DNA of 64,000 nt from Rhynchopus sp. YZ270_cl-10 (taxonomy: Eukaryota > Euglenozoa > Diplonemea > Diplonemida > Diplonemidae). Position 1 is the first letter of the stretch; each line of letters starts with the position of its first letter. The stretch is from the NCBI GenBank assembly GCA_964035575.1, contig OZ037856.1:992001-1056000 (forward strand), written 5' to 3'. The notes beneath the pieces were generated by a model. That model was given only the letters and a program-made list of their open reading frames with translations. It did no database searches and was not told the DNA's origin. A program made the position numbers and the translations under genes. Of this stretch, positions 12,231 through 22,543 are shown piece by piece.

Positions 12231-12300
12231 GGGTACATTTAGTGTACCTTATTATTTATACCTTCTATTCAGTAGAATAGTTAGTATATGATACAATCAT
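12231..12300 (+). repeat. Dispersed double-hairpin element, copy 2
   Basis: The most complete copy. GGTACA pairs with TGTACC around TTTAG, and CTATTC pairs with GAATAG around AGTA. Ends in TATGATACAATCAT and a T run. Confidence 0.75.
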
Positions 12301-12742
12301 TTTTTTTTGACAACATTTTCTTTCTCTTTCATAGAAAGGGTACTGAAGTAATATGTGTTTCTTTGCTTTATTCTATTATGCCAAGCTGGGAAGGGATGAT
12401 GGCGAGGCAGAATACAAATAAAAAAAAAATACTTCAAATTGTTGGCGGTGAAGACTTTCTTATATGAGAGCTTCACGAACTAAATAGGTTTATAAAAAAA
12501 CAAGAATTTTTTTTTCTTCTTGGTCAGTATACATAACAATTTATATCATGGAACAAATATTTAAAAAAAAAATCCTCCCTTCCCATTCCTTGATGTTGTG
12601 TTCGTGAGGCGCATTCATCAGTATTTTTCCCCCCCTTTCCTCATTTCATTTTTCTCTCCTTTTTTTCTTAAAGATTTGTGACTTTTGTGCATTGACATCT
12701 TTTCGAATAAAATGAGTTTTTTGTTTTTGTTTTGTTTTCGCT

Positions 12743-12777
12743 AAGGTGACCTAAAGCGGGAAGAGTAGGTCCATCTT
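12743..12777 (+). repeat. Covarying hairpin element (family A), copy 12743
   Basis: Lower stem AAGGTGA with CCATCTT. The upper stem is changed on both sides to CCTA and TAGG, so pairing is kept although the sequence differs from other copies. Confidence 0.65.
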
Positions 12778-13270
12778 TACAAAACGTCTTTTTTTACCCC
12801 TCCATTGTTGTTTATTGGTTCATCCACTCCCTTCTTCCCCACCAACCCACCCTTCCTCACACCCATTATTTGCCTTAAACAATGGAACACCACACGAAAA
12901 CAACAAAAAAGAATTAAAAAACCACAATCTATTTTTACATTGCGCTATTAAATTGAATGCGAGTTCCACACAACACATGGCTGTGCTTGCTTTTATGTTT
13001 GGTTTTGTTGTTGTTTTTTGTGTTTTTTTTTTAGTTCTTTTTTTGGGTGAGAGAAGAAGTCTAAAAAAAACAAAAGAATGTGGTTTACGGCGTGGGGTGA
13101 TCTGGGGACTTTTTTTTCAAGATTATTCACCAGCCATTCACAAAAATTCACAACGAGGCGAAAACACACGTGATACACCATGTGTGGGATCTTTTGTGAA
13201 TGAATGTGAATTTTTGTGAATTTATGTGAATCGCTAGTGCAGGGTTTGTGATTTTTTTTGGGTTTGCAGT

Positions 13271-13578
13271 ACTGTACTGTACTGTACTGTACTGTACTGT
13301 ACTGTACTGTACTGTACTGTACTGTACTGTACTGTACTGTACTGTACTGTACTGTACTGTACTGTACTGTACTGTACTGTACTGTACTGTACTGTACTGT
13401 ACTGTACTGTACTGTACTGTACTGTACTGTACTGTACTGTACTGTACTGTACTGTACTGTACTGTACTGTACTGTACTGTACTGTACTGTACTGTACTGT
13501 ACTGTACTGTACTGTACTGTACTGTACTGTACTGTACTGTACTGTACTGTACTGTACTGTACTGTACTGTACTGTACT
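13271..13578. repeat. ACTGT pentanucleotide array, about 62 copies
   Basis: Uninterrupted 5-bp tandem repeat visible directly; 308 bp with no interruptions seen. Confidence 0.95.
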
Positions 13579-13587
13579 CCGCATCCC

Positions 13588-14194
13588 CTGTGTATACTGT
13601 GTATACTGTGTATACTGTGTATACTGTGTATACTGTGTATACTGTGTATACTGTGTATACTGTGTATACTGTGTATACTGTGTATACTGTGTATACTGTG
13701 TATACTGTGTATACTGTGTATACTGTGTATACTGTGTATACTGTGTATACTGTGTATACTGTGTATACTGTGTATACTGTGTATACTGTGTATACTGTGT
13801 ATACTGTGTATACTGTGTATACTGTGTATACTGTGTATACTGTGTATACTGTGTATACTGTGTATACTGTGTATACTGTGTATACTGTGTATACTGTGTA
13901 TACTGTGTATACTGTGTATACTGTGTATACTGTGTATACTGTGTATACTGTGTATACTGTGTATACTGTGTATACTGTGTATACTGTGTATACTGTGTAT
14001 ACTGTGTATACTGTGTATACTGTGTATACTGTGTATACTGTGTATACTGTGTATACTGTGTATACTGTGTATACTGTGTATACTGTGTATACTGTGTATA
14101 CTGTGTATACTGTGTATACTGTGTATACTGTGTATACTGTGTATACTGTGTATACTGTGTATACTGTGTATACTGTGTATACTGTGTATACTGT
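13588..14194. repeat. 9-bp array (CTGTGTATA), about 67 copies
   Basis: Perfect nonamer repeat directly after the pentamer array, separated by CCGCATCCC. The same nonamer forms an array at 18735-19050 and a short degenerate stretch at about 20670-20707. Confidence 0.95.
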
Positions 14195-14202
14195 GAAATT
14201 GA

Positions 14203-14283
14203 CCAAAAACGAGAACTTGTCCATTTCGGCAAATTGACCCCACCACTGGCCGGGCGGATTCCGGAAATGCAAATGCCGTCGTT
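14203..14283 (+). repeat. 80-bp repeat next to nonamer array, copy 1
   Basis: Contains TTGTCCATTTCGGCAAATTG and ATGCAAATGCCG. A near-identical copy lies at 20707-20780, also just after nonamer repeats, so the two parts move or are retained together. Confidence 0.8.
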
Positions 14284-14712
14284 TAAACTGGTAGAAACAC
14301 GGGTAATCGGTTATGCACCACACCAAAAACCAAAAAAAAATCACACAAAATCACACAAAAACACAAAAATTCACAACGAGGCGGAAGCACACGTGATGCG
14401 CGGGTGTGTAGGTTTTCGTGAATTTTTGTGAATATTTGTGAATATTTGTGAATGGCTAGTGAATAATCTTGAAAAAAAAGACCCCAGATCACCCCACGGC
14501 GGAAACATTCAAAAAGAAAAAGATTTATTTTTCTGTCTCGAATCCCATTGGGTTATGAACAATCCTTTCAAAACACTACATTTAATTGGCCACGGCACAC
14601 TGTCTTTGTCACCTTTTTGCTATGACCACGTCTGGTGATGATTTTGTCGTGTCGCTCATCCTGCAGTTTTGGGGGTAATTCCATATTTCCACGTCGCGTC
14701 TGCGACGAGAAG

Positions 14713-14862
14713 CCCTGCCCTGCCCTGCCCTGCCCTGCCCTGCCCTGCCCTGCCCTGCCCTGCCCTGCCCTGCCCTGCCCTGCCCTGCCCTGCCCTGCCC
14801 TGCCCTGCCCTGCCCTGCCCTGCCCTGCCCTGCCCTGCCCTGCCCTGCCCTGCCCTGCCCTG
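14713..14862. repeat. CCCTG pentanucleotide array, 30 copies
   Basis: 150 bp of perfect 5-bp repeat. It creates long false open frames (Pro-Ala-Leu-Cys type) on both strands. Confidence 0.95.
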
Positions 14863-15122
14863 TCTCATCAGCAACGCCCATCATAATAGACTTCTTCGCA
14901 ACCAGAGGCTTCGCTCGGGCTGTTCTTGAAAGAGCAGGGAGTCAATGGAGCGGACGATCGTAGCATTGCATGATTCATTACCGCACTCCTGGCGGGGCTA
15001 CGATGTGGAGAAGGGTGGCAGGGGGGGCTGCTGAGTGAGGATTAGGGGTGTGCTGGCCCTCGCTCCTTGTAGGCTTTGCGTCGTGTTCTTTTTGGGGTTT
15101 GTTTTGTGTCATGCGTGCAGTG

Positions 15123-15181
15123 ATACATACATTTTTTCTATTTTTTTTCTTACATCCACTCCCAACACCAAATTCTTCCAG
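15123..15181 (+). promoter_or_regulatory. Candidate splice (possibly trans-splice) acceptor before dehydratase
   Basis: A pyrimidine-rich tract (TTTTTTCTATTTTTTTTCTT) is followed by AATTCTTCCAG ending at 15181, 15 bases before the chosen ATG. No upstream coding exon joins to it, which fits addition of a leader RNA or a 5'-UTR intron. Confidence 0.4.
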
Positions 15182-15196
15182 AAACCAAACAAACCA

Positions 15197-16264
15197 ATGA
15201 GCCCCACCGATATTGAAACGCGTACCCGCAAAGGGGATGGTCCTATGAAGAACGTGCTTGTCACTGGTGGGTATGGGTTTATCGGGTCGAACTTCATTAA
15301 CTACTTCTGCCCGAGACACCCTGAATGCCGTGTGTACAACCTCGACATCTTGGACTACGTTGCAAACAAGAAGAACGTTGAGCAGGAGAAGCTTGCGGGG
15401 AACTACCAATTTATTAAGGGAGACATTGCGTCTGCGGACCTGGTGATGCACATCCTGAAGGAGTACGCTATCGACACTATTGTGCACTTTGCGGCACAGT
15501 CGCATGTTGACAACTCTTTTGGGAATTCGATGGATTTCACGAAGTCCAACGTACTGGGAACCCACAACCTCCTTGAGTGTGCCAAGGTGTATGGAGGTAT
15601 TCAGAAGTTCGTTCACGTCTCCACAGATGAGGTGTACGGGGAGGTCAACGAAAAGCAGATGGAGAGCGCCGTGCTCAACCCCACCAACCCTTACGCCGCA
15701 ACCAAGGCTGCAGCGGAGTTCATCGTGAAGGCGTACCGCCACTCCTTCGACCTCCCCATCCTCATCACCCGAGGCAACAACGTCTACGGCCCCCGCCAAT
15801 ACCCCGAAAAGGTGATCCCCCGCTTTATCTGGCTTCTGTCCAAGAACGAGAAAATGACGATCCAAGGTTCAGGAGAACAAATGCGTACCTTCGTGCACTG
15901 TGAAGACGCAGCGAAGGCCTACACAACGATCGTCGAGAAAGGGGTTTTGGGGGAGATTTACAACATTGGGACGGATGATGAGATTACGGTGCGTGACATT
16001 GCGACGCAGCTGGTGAACATCATGAAGCCTGGTGACAAGTTGGAGGATTGGATTACGAGCATACCCGACAGGGACTTCAACGACTTCAGATACGTGGTGG
16101 ACACCTCCAAGCTCGTCGACCTCGGTTGGAAGAAGGAAGTCGACTTTGACGAAGGACTCAAGCAAACGATCGAATGGTATCTCGAGGCCTTCAAGAACGG
16201 ACACTGGGCCTACATCAACCCTCACGTCGGAAAGCCGCCCGCAACATCGGCGGCGTATGAGTGA
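15197..16264 (+). CDS. NDP-glucose 4,6-dehydratase (RmlB-like, extended SDR), 355 aa
   Basis: Converts dTDP- or UDP-glucose to the 4-keto-6-deoxy sugar, the first step towards rhamnose-type sugars; cytosolic and NAD dependent. The Rossmann motif TGGYGFIG is at residues 23-30. The catalytic triad region STDEVYG is at 142-148 and the YAATK (YxxxK) active site at 166-170. GNNVYGPRQYPEKVIP follows, as is usual in RmlB and in the plant RHM dehydratase domain. Full length for the family and without introns. The frame runs upstream to 15035, but that extension is hydrophobic and odd and precedes an acceptor-like AG at 15181, so I start at MSPTD. MKN at 15245 is an alternative start. Nucleotide specificity (dTDP or UDP) cannot be read from the sequence. 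No other sugar gene is adjacent. Confidence 0.9.
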   Translation: MSPTDIETRTRKGDGPMKNVLVTGGYGFIGSNFINYFCPRHPECRVYNLDILDYVANKKNVEQEKLAGNYQFIKGDIASADLVMHILKEYAIDTIVHFAAQSHVDNSFGNSMDFTKSNVLGTHNLLECAKVYGGIQKFVHVSTDEVYGEVNEKQMESAVLNPTNPYAATKAAAEFIVKAYRHSFDLPILITRGNNVYGPRQYPEKVIPRFIWLLSKNEKMTIQGSGEQMRTFVHCEDAAKAYTTIVEKGVLGEIYNIGTDDEITVRDIATQLVNIMKPGDKLEDWITSIPDRDFNDFRYVVDTSKLVDLGWKKEVDFDEGLKQTIEWYLEAFKNGHWAYINPHVGKPPATSAAYE

Positions 16265-17010
16265 TAGTATAGAAGAAGAAGAAGAAAAGAAAAAAAAAAT
16301 CTCCGTCTTTTAAGTATTCTTCGGGGCGACATTTGAGTACAGATAGTATGCTGATTGTCGACAAAATAGGGGCTCGATTTCTAATGGAAAAGAGCAATAA
16401 ATACCAAGAGGGAGGGGGGAGAAAAAAAAAAGAGAAGAAGAAGGAGAAGAAGGAGGAGGAGATGTATTATTATAAAAAAAAAAGAGACAAAAAGCTTCCC
16501 TCACAGATTTTATTTTGTCTTGAAAAGAGAGAAAAAATAGGTAGTAGTGTCTGGTGTTTTTTTTTTTTTTTTTGATGGTGTTGTGCGTATGATAGACCAA
16601 TCTTTCAAAAAATTTCCTTTTTTTTGTTTTATTTTTTGTTTTGTAAAGTGGTGCTCGCACCTGATAAAGTACCCATTTTTTTTTTTTTTTGGGTGAAAAG
16701 AAAAAAGGGAAAATTTTTTCCCCAACAAATACAGTCGTTTCCTCTCAAACAGGGTTTGGTGATGGAGTATACCACATCTTGCCTCTGTCCACAACATTTT
16801 TCGAAAAAAAAGAGAAAAAAAAAAAAATGTACAAGAACCTGTCTTTTTTGATATGGTTGTTTTTTTTGTCGATAAAAAAATGCACATCTTTTTTCATAAT
16901 TTCTACTTGTTAGATCTGTGCGCAATTTGCCTCCTATGTTTTTTGGCTAGTTCTTTTGGGAAGGAGACAAGGGATACGCGATACCTTACCAGTACCACCT
17001 TTAAAAAGCC

Positions 17011-17045
17011 ATGGTGACTAAGCACGAGAGGCTTAGGATCATCTT
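17011..17045 (+). repeat. Covarying hairpin element (family A), copy 17011
   Basis: Upper stem CTAAGC with GCTTAG around loop ACGAGAG; lower stem ATGGTGA with TCATCTT. Followed by ATAAACTTTTCTT. Confidence 0.8.
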
Positions 17046-17605
17046 ATAAACTTTTCTTAACATCCTGCTGAAAAAAAAGGGACAACAGACCATTTTAGTT
17101 TTATGAAGTGAAGAACTCTCTGGGGGTTGGACAACCCGTAGATAATCAGTTGCTTGCGTCCGCCGATGAACGGTGAGGTGTTTGCACTTTCAACTTCTTT
17201 TTTTTTGTAATAATGCAACCTGTCTGTTCCTATTGGGTACCCTCTCTCCGTTGTCTTCACTTCCCACACCCCACCCCTTTTCCACAACGATTAATTAAAA
17301 GAAAAAAAAACGTAGCGGCTTCCGTAGTCCTTCGTGAGTGACCTGCGATTTCCAGAGACACTCTTGGCAGTAGTTCTTTTTGTTCGTTTCTTTCTAATGT
17401 TTGTTTTTAAAACCGGGGTCGGAGTTTTTTCATTTTTTTTTCTCACTCTCTGGCGAACAAATAATTGGCCGGTTATGCTTTTTTTTCCCTTAAGAACATC
17501 CCCCTTTTTTTAATCTTTGGGTAAATGGGAATATAAGATAAGGGCAGTACCAATAGGCTATCTTTTGGGATTGGTGCGCAAAAAAAAAGAGTAACGTTTT
17601 GTTTT

Positions 17606-17642
17606 AAGATGACGTGACACATGAGAGGCTTAGGTTCATCTT
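17606..17642 (+). repeat. Covarying hairpin element (family A), copy 17606
   Basis: The lower stem is fully Watson-Crick here: AAGATGA with TCATCTT. Loop side carries ATGAGAGGCTTAGG; the upper stem is weak. Confidence 0.6.
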
Positions 17643-18459
17643 ACCTATTGTCTTTATTTCTGTTTGTTTCATATACCTTCTTTTCATCAGAAAAGAATGT
17701 ATATGAAACGATTTTTTTGCTTTTTGCTCTGGCCTCCTACATCAATTCACTGAGACTCAGCTTTTCTGAAGCAGTTATTGCGGAATCTCAGTTATTATTT
17801 TGCATTTCGGCTCATATTTGGCATTTCGTATTTGCAAAAATCACTTATTATTTGCTAATTCAAGAGCCAATAACAACTGAGACCCCACTTTAGGCGTTTC
17901 CTCCACACCCGAAAAAGCAGCAGACAACCTTGAAGCCTGCCAGTGGTACGAGCACATCCCCTCGTAGGATGTAGCGCAGTACCCGCAAAGAGAGATTTAT
18001 TTTAAATAGATGGGTGTGAAGCACACTCATATATTTTTCCAAAAGAGAATTTAATCTGACCTGGTTACCCGCCGGTAATTGACATAGCAAAACGGAAAAA
18101 ACGCAAATTGCCCAAGAAGTCCTGCGTACAGAAGGAAATGACGAACGGGGCGAGAAAGGTTTGTCCTATACCTTAAAAAACTGCTTAAAAATGCAAAGCT
18201 ACGAGCTGAGGTGATCTCACCAAACCTTTTCGTTGAGTTGTACCTCCCCTCCGAATTCCCCCTCTCCTTATCTTCCTGTTCCTACATGATTTGCCCAAAT
18301 CCTTTTTTTTTTTTTTGAACCACGCATACACATGCTTCAGCTTCGCCCTTTTTTTATTTTTGCAATAAAAAAAGCTGCTGCCAAAGAACACAATGGGGGG
18401 AAGGGGGGTGAGACACCCTGCTCCCCCTCCCCCCCTTTTAAGTAACTTCTTCCTTTTAA

Positions 18460-18492
18460 AAGGTGACTGAAGCAAAGACTTCGGTTCATCTT
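18460..18492 (+). repeat. Covarying hairpin element (family A), copy 18460
   Basis: Upper stem CTGAAG with CTTCGG: both arms differ from the common CTAAGC/GCTTAG yet still pair. Lower stem AAGGTGA with TCATCTT. Confidence 0.75.
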
Positions 18493-18651
18493 ATTTTTGC
18501 TGATTTATTAAAACGGATGGATTCCAAAAAAAAAAAACCTCCAGATAAAAAAAAACACACACGCCACAAAGAAACCAGAGAAACAAACGATCTGCACTTC
18601 ATTAGTATGTTTTTTTCCCAAGCGTATTGGAGCGTTTTAGGGTCTGTGGGA

Positions 18652-18718
18652 TGACGCCCGATGACGGCTGATGACGCCCGATGACGCACGATGACGGCCG
18701 ATGACCGCACGATTACGT
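18652..18718. repeat. GATGACG-type degenerate short tandem repeat, left copy
   Basis: About six repeats of a 10-12 bp unit (CGATGACGCC and variants). The same kind of array recurs at 20824-20915. Confidence 0.75.
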
Positions 18719-18734
18719 TTTTCTTTTTTTGGGT

Positions 18735-19050
18735 ACTGTGTATACTGTGTATACTGTGTATACTGTGTATACTGTGTATACTGTGTATACTGTGTATACT
18801 GTGTATACTGTGTATACTGTGTATACTGTGTATACTGTGTATACTGTGTATACTGTGTATACTGTGTATACTGTGTATACTGTGTATACTGTGTATACTG
18901 TGTATACTGTGTATACTGTGTATACTGTGTATACTGTGTATACTGTGTATACTGTGTATACTGTGTATACTGTGTATACTGTGTATACTGTGTATACTGT
19001 GTATACTGTGTATACTGTGTATACTGTGTATACTGTGTATACTGTGTATA
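18735..19050. repeat. 9-bp array (CTGTGTATA), second locus
   Basis: About 35 perfect nonamers, same unit and strand as the array at 13588. Confidence 0.95.
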
Positions 19051-19108
19051 TTTTTGCCCTTACTAAATTAGATCGCTGAGAGATTTGTTACTAATTCCTA
19101 ACCGCCTG

Positions 19109-20397
19109 TTTAGTTTTGCTAATCCTTAACACTCCCTATTGATCGTGGTTGATGTATGCAAAGATCTGAAAAGAAACGAAAAGGTACTCACGAACATGTG
19201 GCAACAAACACAACCAACACAACGCAACCGATTGTGTACGTAACGATCTATATGCAACGAGCGCAACGCATGCAACGCACCGTAACCGATGTGCACGTAA
19301 CGATCGGAACGCAACGAACGTAACCAACCGAACACAACCAACGCAAAGCAACCGCTCTGTTCGTTGCGCTCTGTACGTAACGATCTGCACGGTACGAACG
19401 CAACGCATGTAACGTAACGCAACCGATGTGCACGTAGCTATGTGTACGCAACGAGTGGTAACAAACCCACACGCATGGTTCTAACACCGCGCTGGCACGT
19501 TTCCCGAGCCGCAAACCCGGTTACCTTTCTGAAAAACCGGGTTTTTGGCCAAAACGCCTGTTTTCCCTGTAGAATTCCTTAACACTCAGTGTTAAGGTCT
19601 TTAAGGTTGCTGATCACCCCCCACCCTCCCCGCGCGGGGTGGGTTTCGGCCATTTTTTTTCAGGTCTCTAAACCTCCAAAGAGGTCAAAAAAGTGGATTC
19701 TCGGGAAGATAGGAGGTTTTTTTTAGGGTTTGCAAATGAGAAAGACCTCCAAACCCTGACAGACCCTGAAACCAGGGTGTCGCGAGTACCCCTTTTTTAC
19801 ACGTGTTTCTTAAGGGTTCTACAGGGTTCTACAGGCAAAACAGGCGTTTTGGCCGTAAACCCGGTTTTTCAGGCAGGTAACCGGGTTTGCGGCTTGGGAA
19901 ACGTGCCAGCGCCCTGCGAGAACCATGCGTGGGGGTTTGTAACCACTCGTTGCGTTGGTTGCGTTGCGTTCGCTACGTTGCGTACACATAGCTACGTGCA
20001 CACCGGTTACGTTGTGTTGCATGCGTTGCGTTCGTTGTGTAGAGATCGTTATATACAGAGTGCAACGAACAGATCGGTTGCGTTGCGTTGGTTGTGTTCG
20101 GTTGGTTACGTTCGTTGCGTTCCGATCGTTACGTACACATCGGTTGCGTTGCGTTGCATGCGTTGCGTTCGGTGCGTTGCGTTGCTTCCGTGTCTTTGGT
20201 TCGAGACGTTACGTACCGAACGGTTGCGTTGCGTCGGTTGCATTCGTTCCGTTCACATCGTTCCGATCTGAACGGAACGATGTGAACGCAAGAAACGTAT
20301 CGCATCGGTTGCGTTGGTTGACTTGTGTGCGTTGCAAACCTTTCATACATCAACCACACCAGCCAGTGAGTGTTAAGGATTGCCAAAAAAAACTAAA
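19109..20397. mobile_element. 1.3-kb fold-back element
   Basis: The left arm (about 19109-19576) is inverted in the right arm (about 19813-20397). Outer ends share TTTAGTTTT and ATCCTTAACACTC; inner ends share CAAAACGCCTGTTTT, AACCCGGTTACC and CTGTAGAA. The bodies of the arms are degenerate 5-6 bp repeats built on CGTTGCGTTG. The spacer has a small palindrome CCTTAACACTCAGTGTTAAGG near 19577. No coding potential. Confidence 0.75.
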
Positions 20398-20706
20398 TCC
20401 TTAAGAACCCTTAAGGAACGCACGGTTTCTAAGGCATTTTACACGTAAACTCGCGACACGAAAATAGGAATTAAAAACTCATTTCTGAGAAAACTGTATT
20501 TAGAATAACTGGATTTTTGGCCCAATCTTTCCAATGCCGAAAAAATCTTACACTTTGGTGCCTCTGCGAGAAATGTGATTTTTTGAGGTACCCCGTCGGG
20601 GGGTGGGGGATAGACAGGGGTACGCCACAAAAGCAACCTTAAAAACCTTAACACAGAGTGTTAAGGAACTGTGTATACTGTGTGTATATACTGTGTGTAC
20701 TGTGTA

Positions 20707-20780
20707 CTTGTCCATTTCGGCAAATTGACCCCACCACTGGCCGGACGGATTCCGAAAATGCAAATGCCGGTGTTTAAAAG
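20707..20780 (+). repeat. 80-bp repeat next to nonamer repeats, copy 2
   Basis: Near identical to 14203-14283 (TTGTCCATTTCGGCAAATTG, CACTGGCCGG, ATGCAAATGCCG) and again preceded by CTGTGTATA-type repeats. Confidence 0.8.
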
Positions 20781-20823
20781 CTTCACCAAGGATTTCACCG
20801 AGGAAAAAAAAAATTTCCCCTAG

Positions 20824-20915
20824 CACGATGATTCCCGATTATGCACGATTATGCACGATTACTCAGGATTACGCACGATGACACCCGATGACGGCCGATG
20901 ACACCCGATTTAGCG
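20824..20915. repeat. GATGACG/GATTACG degenerate short tandem repeat, right copy
   Basis: Seven to eight units of about 11 bp, related to 18652-18718 in the same orientation. With that copy it brackets the nonamer array and the fold-back element. Confidence 0.7.
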
Positions 20916-21144
20916 CGATTCACCCCCCCGGAAAACGCTCCACGTATCGATTTTCGATGAAAGTGCTCATCAGCAGTGTGCTGGGAAGAGTGCGAACAGG
21001 GTGTCTCCCGCATAACGCATGTTTCAATTTGGTCCGAAGAGTCTTCAAGACCATATTTTCCTAAAAGGACAAACGTAACTATGTGTAGAGCACACAAACT
21101 ACAACACAGCCTTACACAAAGAAACACTCGTTTTCAAAAAAAAA

Positions 21145-22138
21145 ATGTCGCAAAAATGGTTCCCATTAGAGAGCAACCCTGATGTGATGAACAAGTACAT
21201 CGCCAGCCTTGGTCTTAAGGGCGAGAACATTCAGTTCTGTGATGTCTTTGGCACGGACGTGGAGCTTCTGGGCATGGTATGTTCGATCAACAAACACTCT
21301 TGCCCCACTCTTCTGCACTTCAAACAACGGCAGAAACCACATTTTTTTAAAGACTGCATGAGGCTTACTTTAGTTTAACTTCTCCTTCTTTTTCTTCTTT
21401 TGAATCATCCACACATAGGTTCCTGGACCACGCCATGCAGTGGTGTTCTTGTACCCTATCACCGACGAGAACGAGGCGTGGAACAACAAGCGTGTTGAGG
21501 AGGCAACTGCCTCTGGTGCTGGAGATGAAGGGCTGTTCTTCTGCAAGCAGACAATTAGCAATGCGTGCGGGACGATTGGGATCATTCACTCGCTTGTGAA
21601 CAATGGGGCGGGGATGGAGTTCAGTGACACCGGGTTTTTGCATAAATTCGTTGAGAGCACGAAAGGGATGAACTCCTCGGAGCGTGCAGCGTACCTGGAG
21701 AAGGATGAGGAGCTTGAGAAGGCGCAGGACACAGCTGCCCAGGAGGGGCAGTCGGCCAACCAAGACAGAAGTGCCGACATCAACCTCCACTTCATCGCGT
21801 TCGTCCATCACAACGGCGGGCTCTACGAGATGGACGGACGCAAGCCCATCCCCATCAAGTGCGGCCCCACGACCCCAGAGACGCTCCTCGAGGTATGCTT
21901 TTGAAAAAGAAAAAAAGAATCCAGATGTGTACCATTTTACCATACACACAACTGGGTATGCGTATTGAATGATGTATGGATCGCGTGTGTCAATGTTAGA
22001 ATAAATTGGTTTATGTACGTCCACGTGCCTAATGTACAACCTCTTTTTTTACAGGACACCGCTTCCTTTGCGAAGAAGTACATGGCGCTGAACCCTGACA
22101 ACGTTAACTTCACGCTTGTCTCGCTGTCGTCGGTGTAA
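21145..22138 (+). CDS. Ubiquitin C-terminal hydrolase, UCHL3/UCHL1 type (229 aa, 3 exons)
   Basis: A cysteine protease (peptidase C12) that removes small adducts from the C-terminus of ubiquitin. Exons 21145-21276, 21419-21892 and 22055-22138, both introns in phase 0 with GTATG...AG ends. Active-site set: Gln88 in QTISNACGT, nucleophile Cys94, His168 in NLHFIAFVHH, Asp183 in YEMDGRKPIP. Family motif LYPIT is at 55-59. The length matches human UCHL3 (230 aa). The crossover loop is the acidic, Gln-rich stretch at about 140-163. The ATG at 21145 follows directly on an A-rich leader. All key residues are present, so an active enzyme is expected. Confidence 0.95.
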
Positions 22139-22543
22139 AATATGTACGATAGCTTTCTCTAAAAACCGCGGCCTTTTCCCCCCCTTCTAACCATTTCGGT
22201 TTTTTTTTTTTTTTGCCTGCTTTTTTTGTGCTGCTCCTACGTTTGTACTTCCAACACATTTTATTTTGTTTTGTTTTGTTTTGGAAGACCAAGAAGAAGA
22301 AGAAGAAACCCTAACCTAACACGATGACAACGTTGGGCCTGTCACCCTTTTTTTTTGCGTCTGAGTTTGCAATACATTGAAATTTTAGAAAGGTGCAACA
22401 CATCGCAAAATGGATGCTCTAATCGATAAACAAAAAAGAAAAAAGGAAAAAAGGACACAGAGAAAAGAAAGCTGGGGTATAATTAATACTATATCGGAAA
22501 ATACATTTTTTTAAAATACCAAAAACCAATCTGCGCTTCTTTT

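Larger units (their letters stand above)
8065..13082. other. Gene-free spacer, A/T-homopolymer rich
   Basis: No coding region can be supported. The spacer starts with the 3' flank of the EGF gene, which holds a small hairpin at about 8107-8121 (TCCGC, ATAA, GCGGA). It is full of T and A runs of 8-25 bases and has pyrimidine tracts at 10380-10480 and 10640-10705. It carries two copies of a double-hairpin element (9607 and 12231) and two copies of the CTAAGC/GCTTAG hairpin element (11911 and 12743). Apparent open frames here are Lys- or Phe-rich products of the homopolymers. Confidence 0.6.
13083..14506. mobile_element. Terminal-inverted-repeat element enclosing two satellite arrays
   Basis: The left end at 13083 (GTTTACGGCG then TGGGGTGATCTGGGG) is inverted at the right end, closing at 14506. 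Pairing continues for about 70 bp through a T8 run and CAAGATTATTCAC. Inside the ends on both sides are GTGAAT-type short repeats and a CACAACGAGGCG block. The centre holds the ACTGT and TGTATACTG arrays and a conserved 80-bp segment (14203-14283). No transposase is visible, and I see no convincing target-site duplication. It is either a non-autonomous DNA element that captured satellites, or satellite expansion inside a fold-back element. Confidence 0.65.
16265..18640. other. Gene-free spacer with dispersed elements
   Basis: No coding gene seen. Holds purine runs (16400-16490), long T and A runs, three covarying hairpin copies (17011, 17606, 18460), and two short elements at about 17150-17200 and 17320-17375 that resemble segments at 58768, 36330 and 49110. 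Confidence 0.55.

Noticed and set aside
13248-14237. Open frames of 300-400 residues on both strands (Val-Tyr-Thr, Cys-Ile-Leu repeats)
   Set aside because: They are readings of the 5-bp and 9-bp satellites, open in many frames at once; no start context or unique sequence.
14609-14929. Pro-Ala-Leu-Cys and Gly-Gln-Ala repeat frames
   Set aside because: Products of the CCCTG array, open on both strands.
15035-15196. N-terminal extension of the dehydratase as a targeting peptide
   Set aside because: It spans a pyrimidine tract and acceptor-like AG and is not alignable to the family; most likely 5' untranslated or intronic.
19136-20404. Open frames of 90-190 residues rich in Arg/Cys/Val around 19.1-20.4 kb
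   Set aside because: They read through the CGTTGCGTTG-type fold-back on both strands and show no domain or codon pattern.
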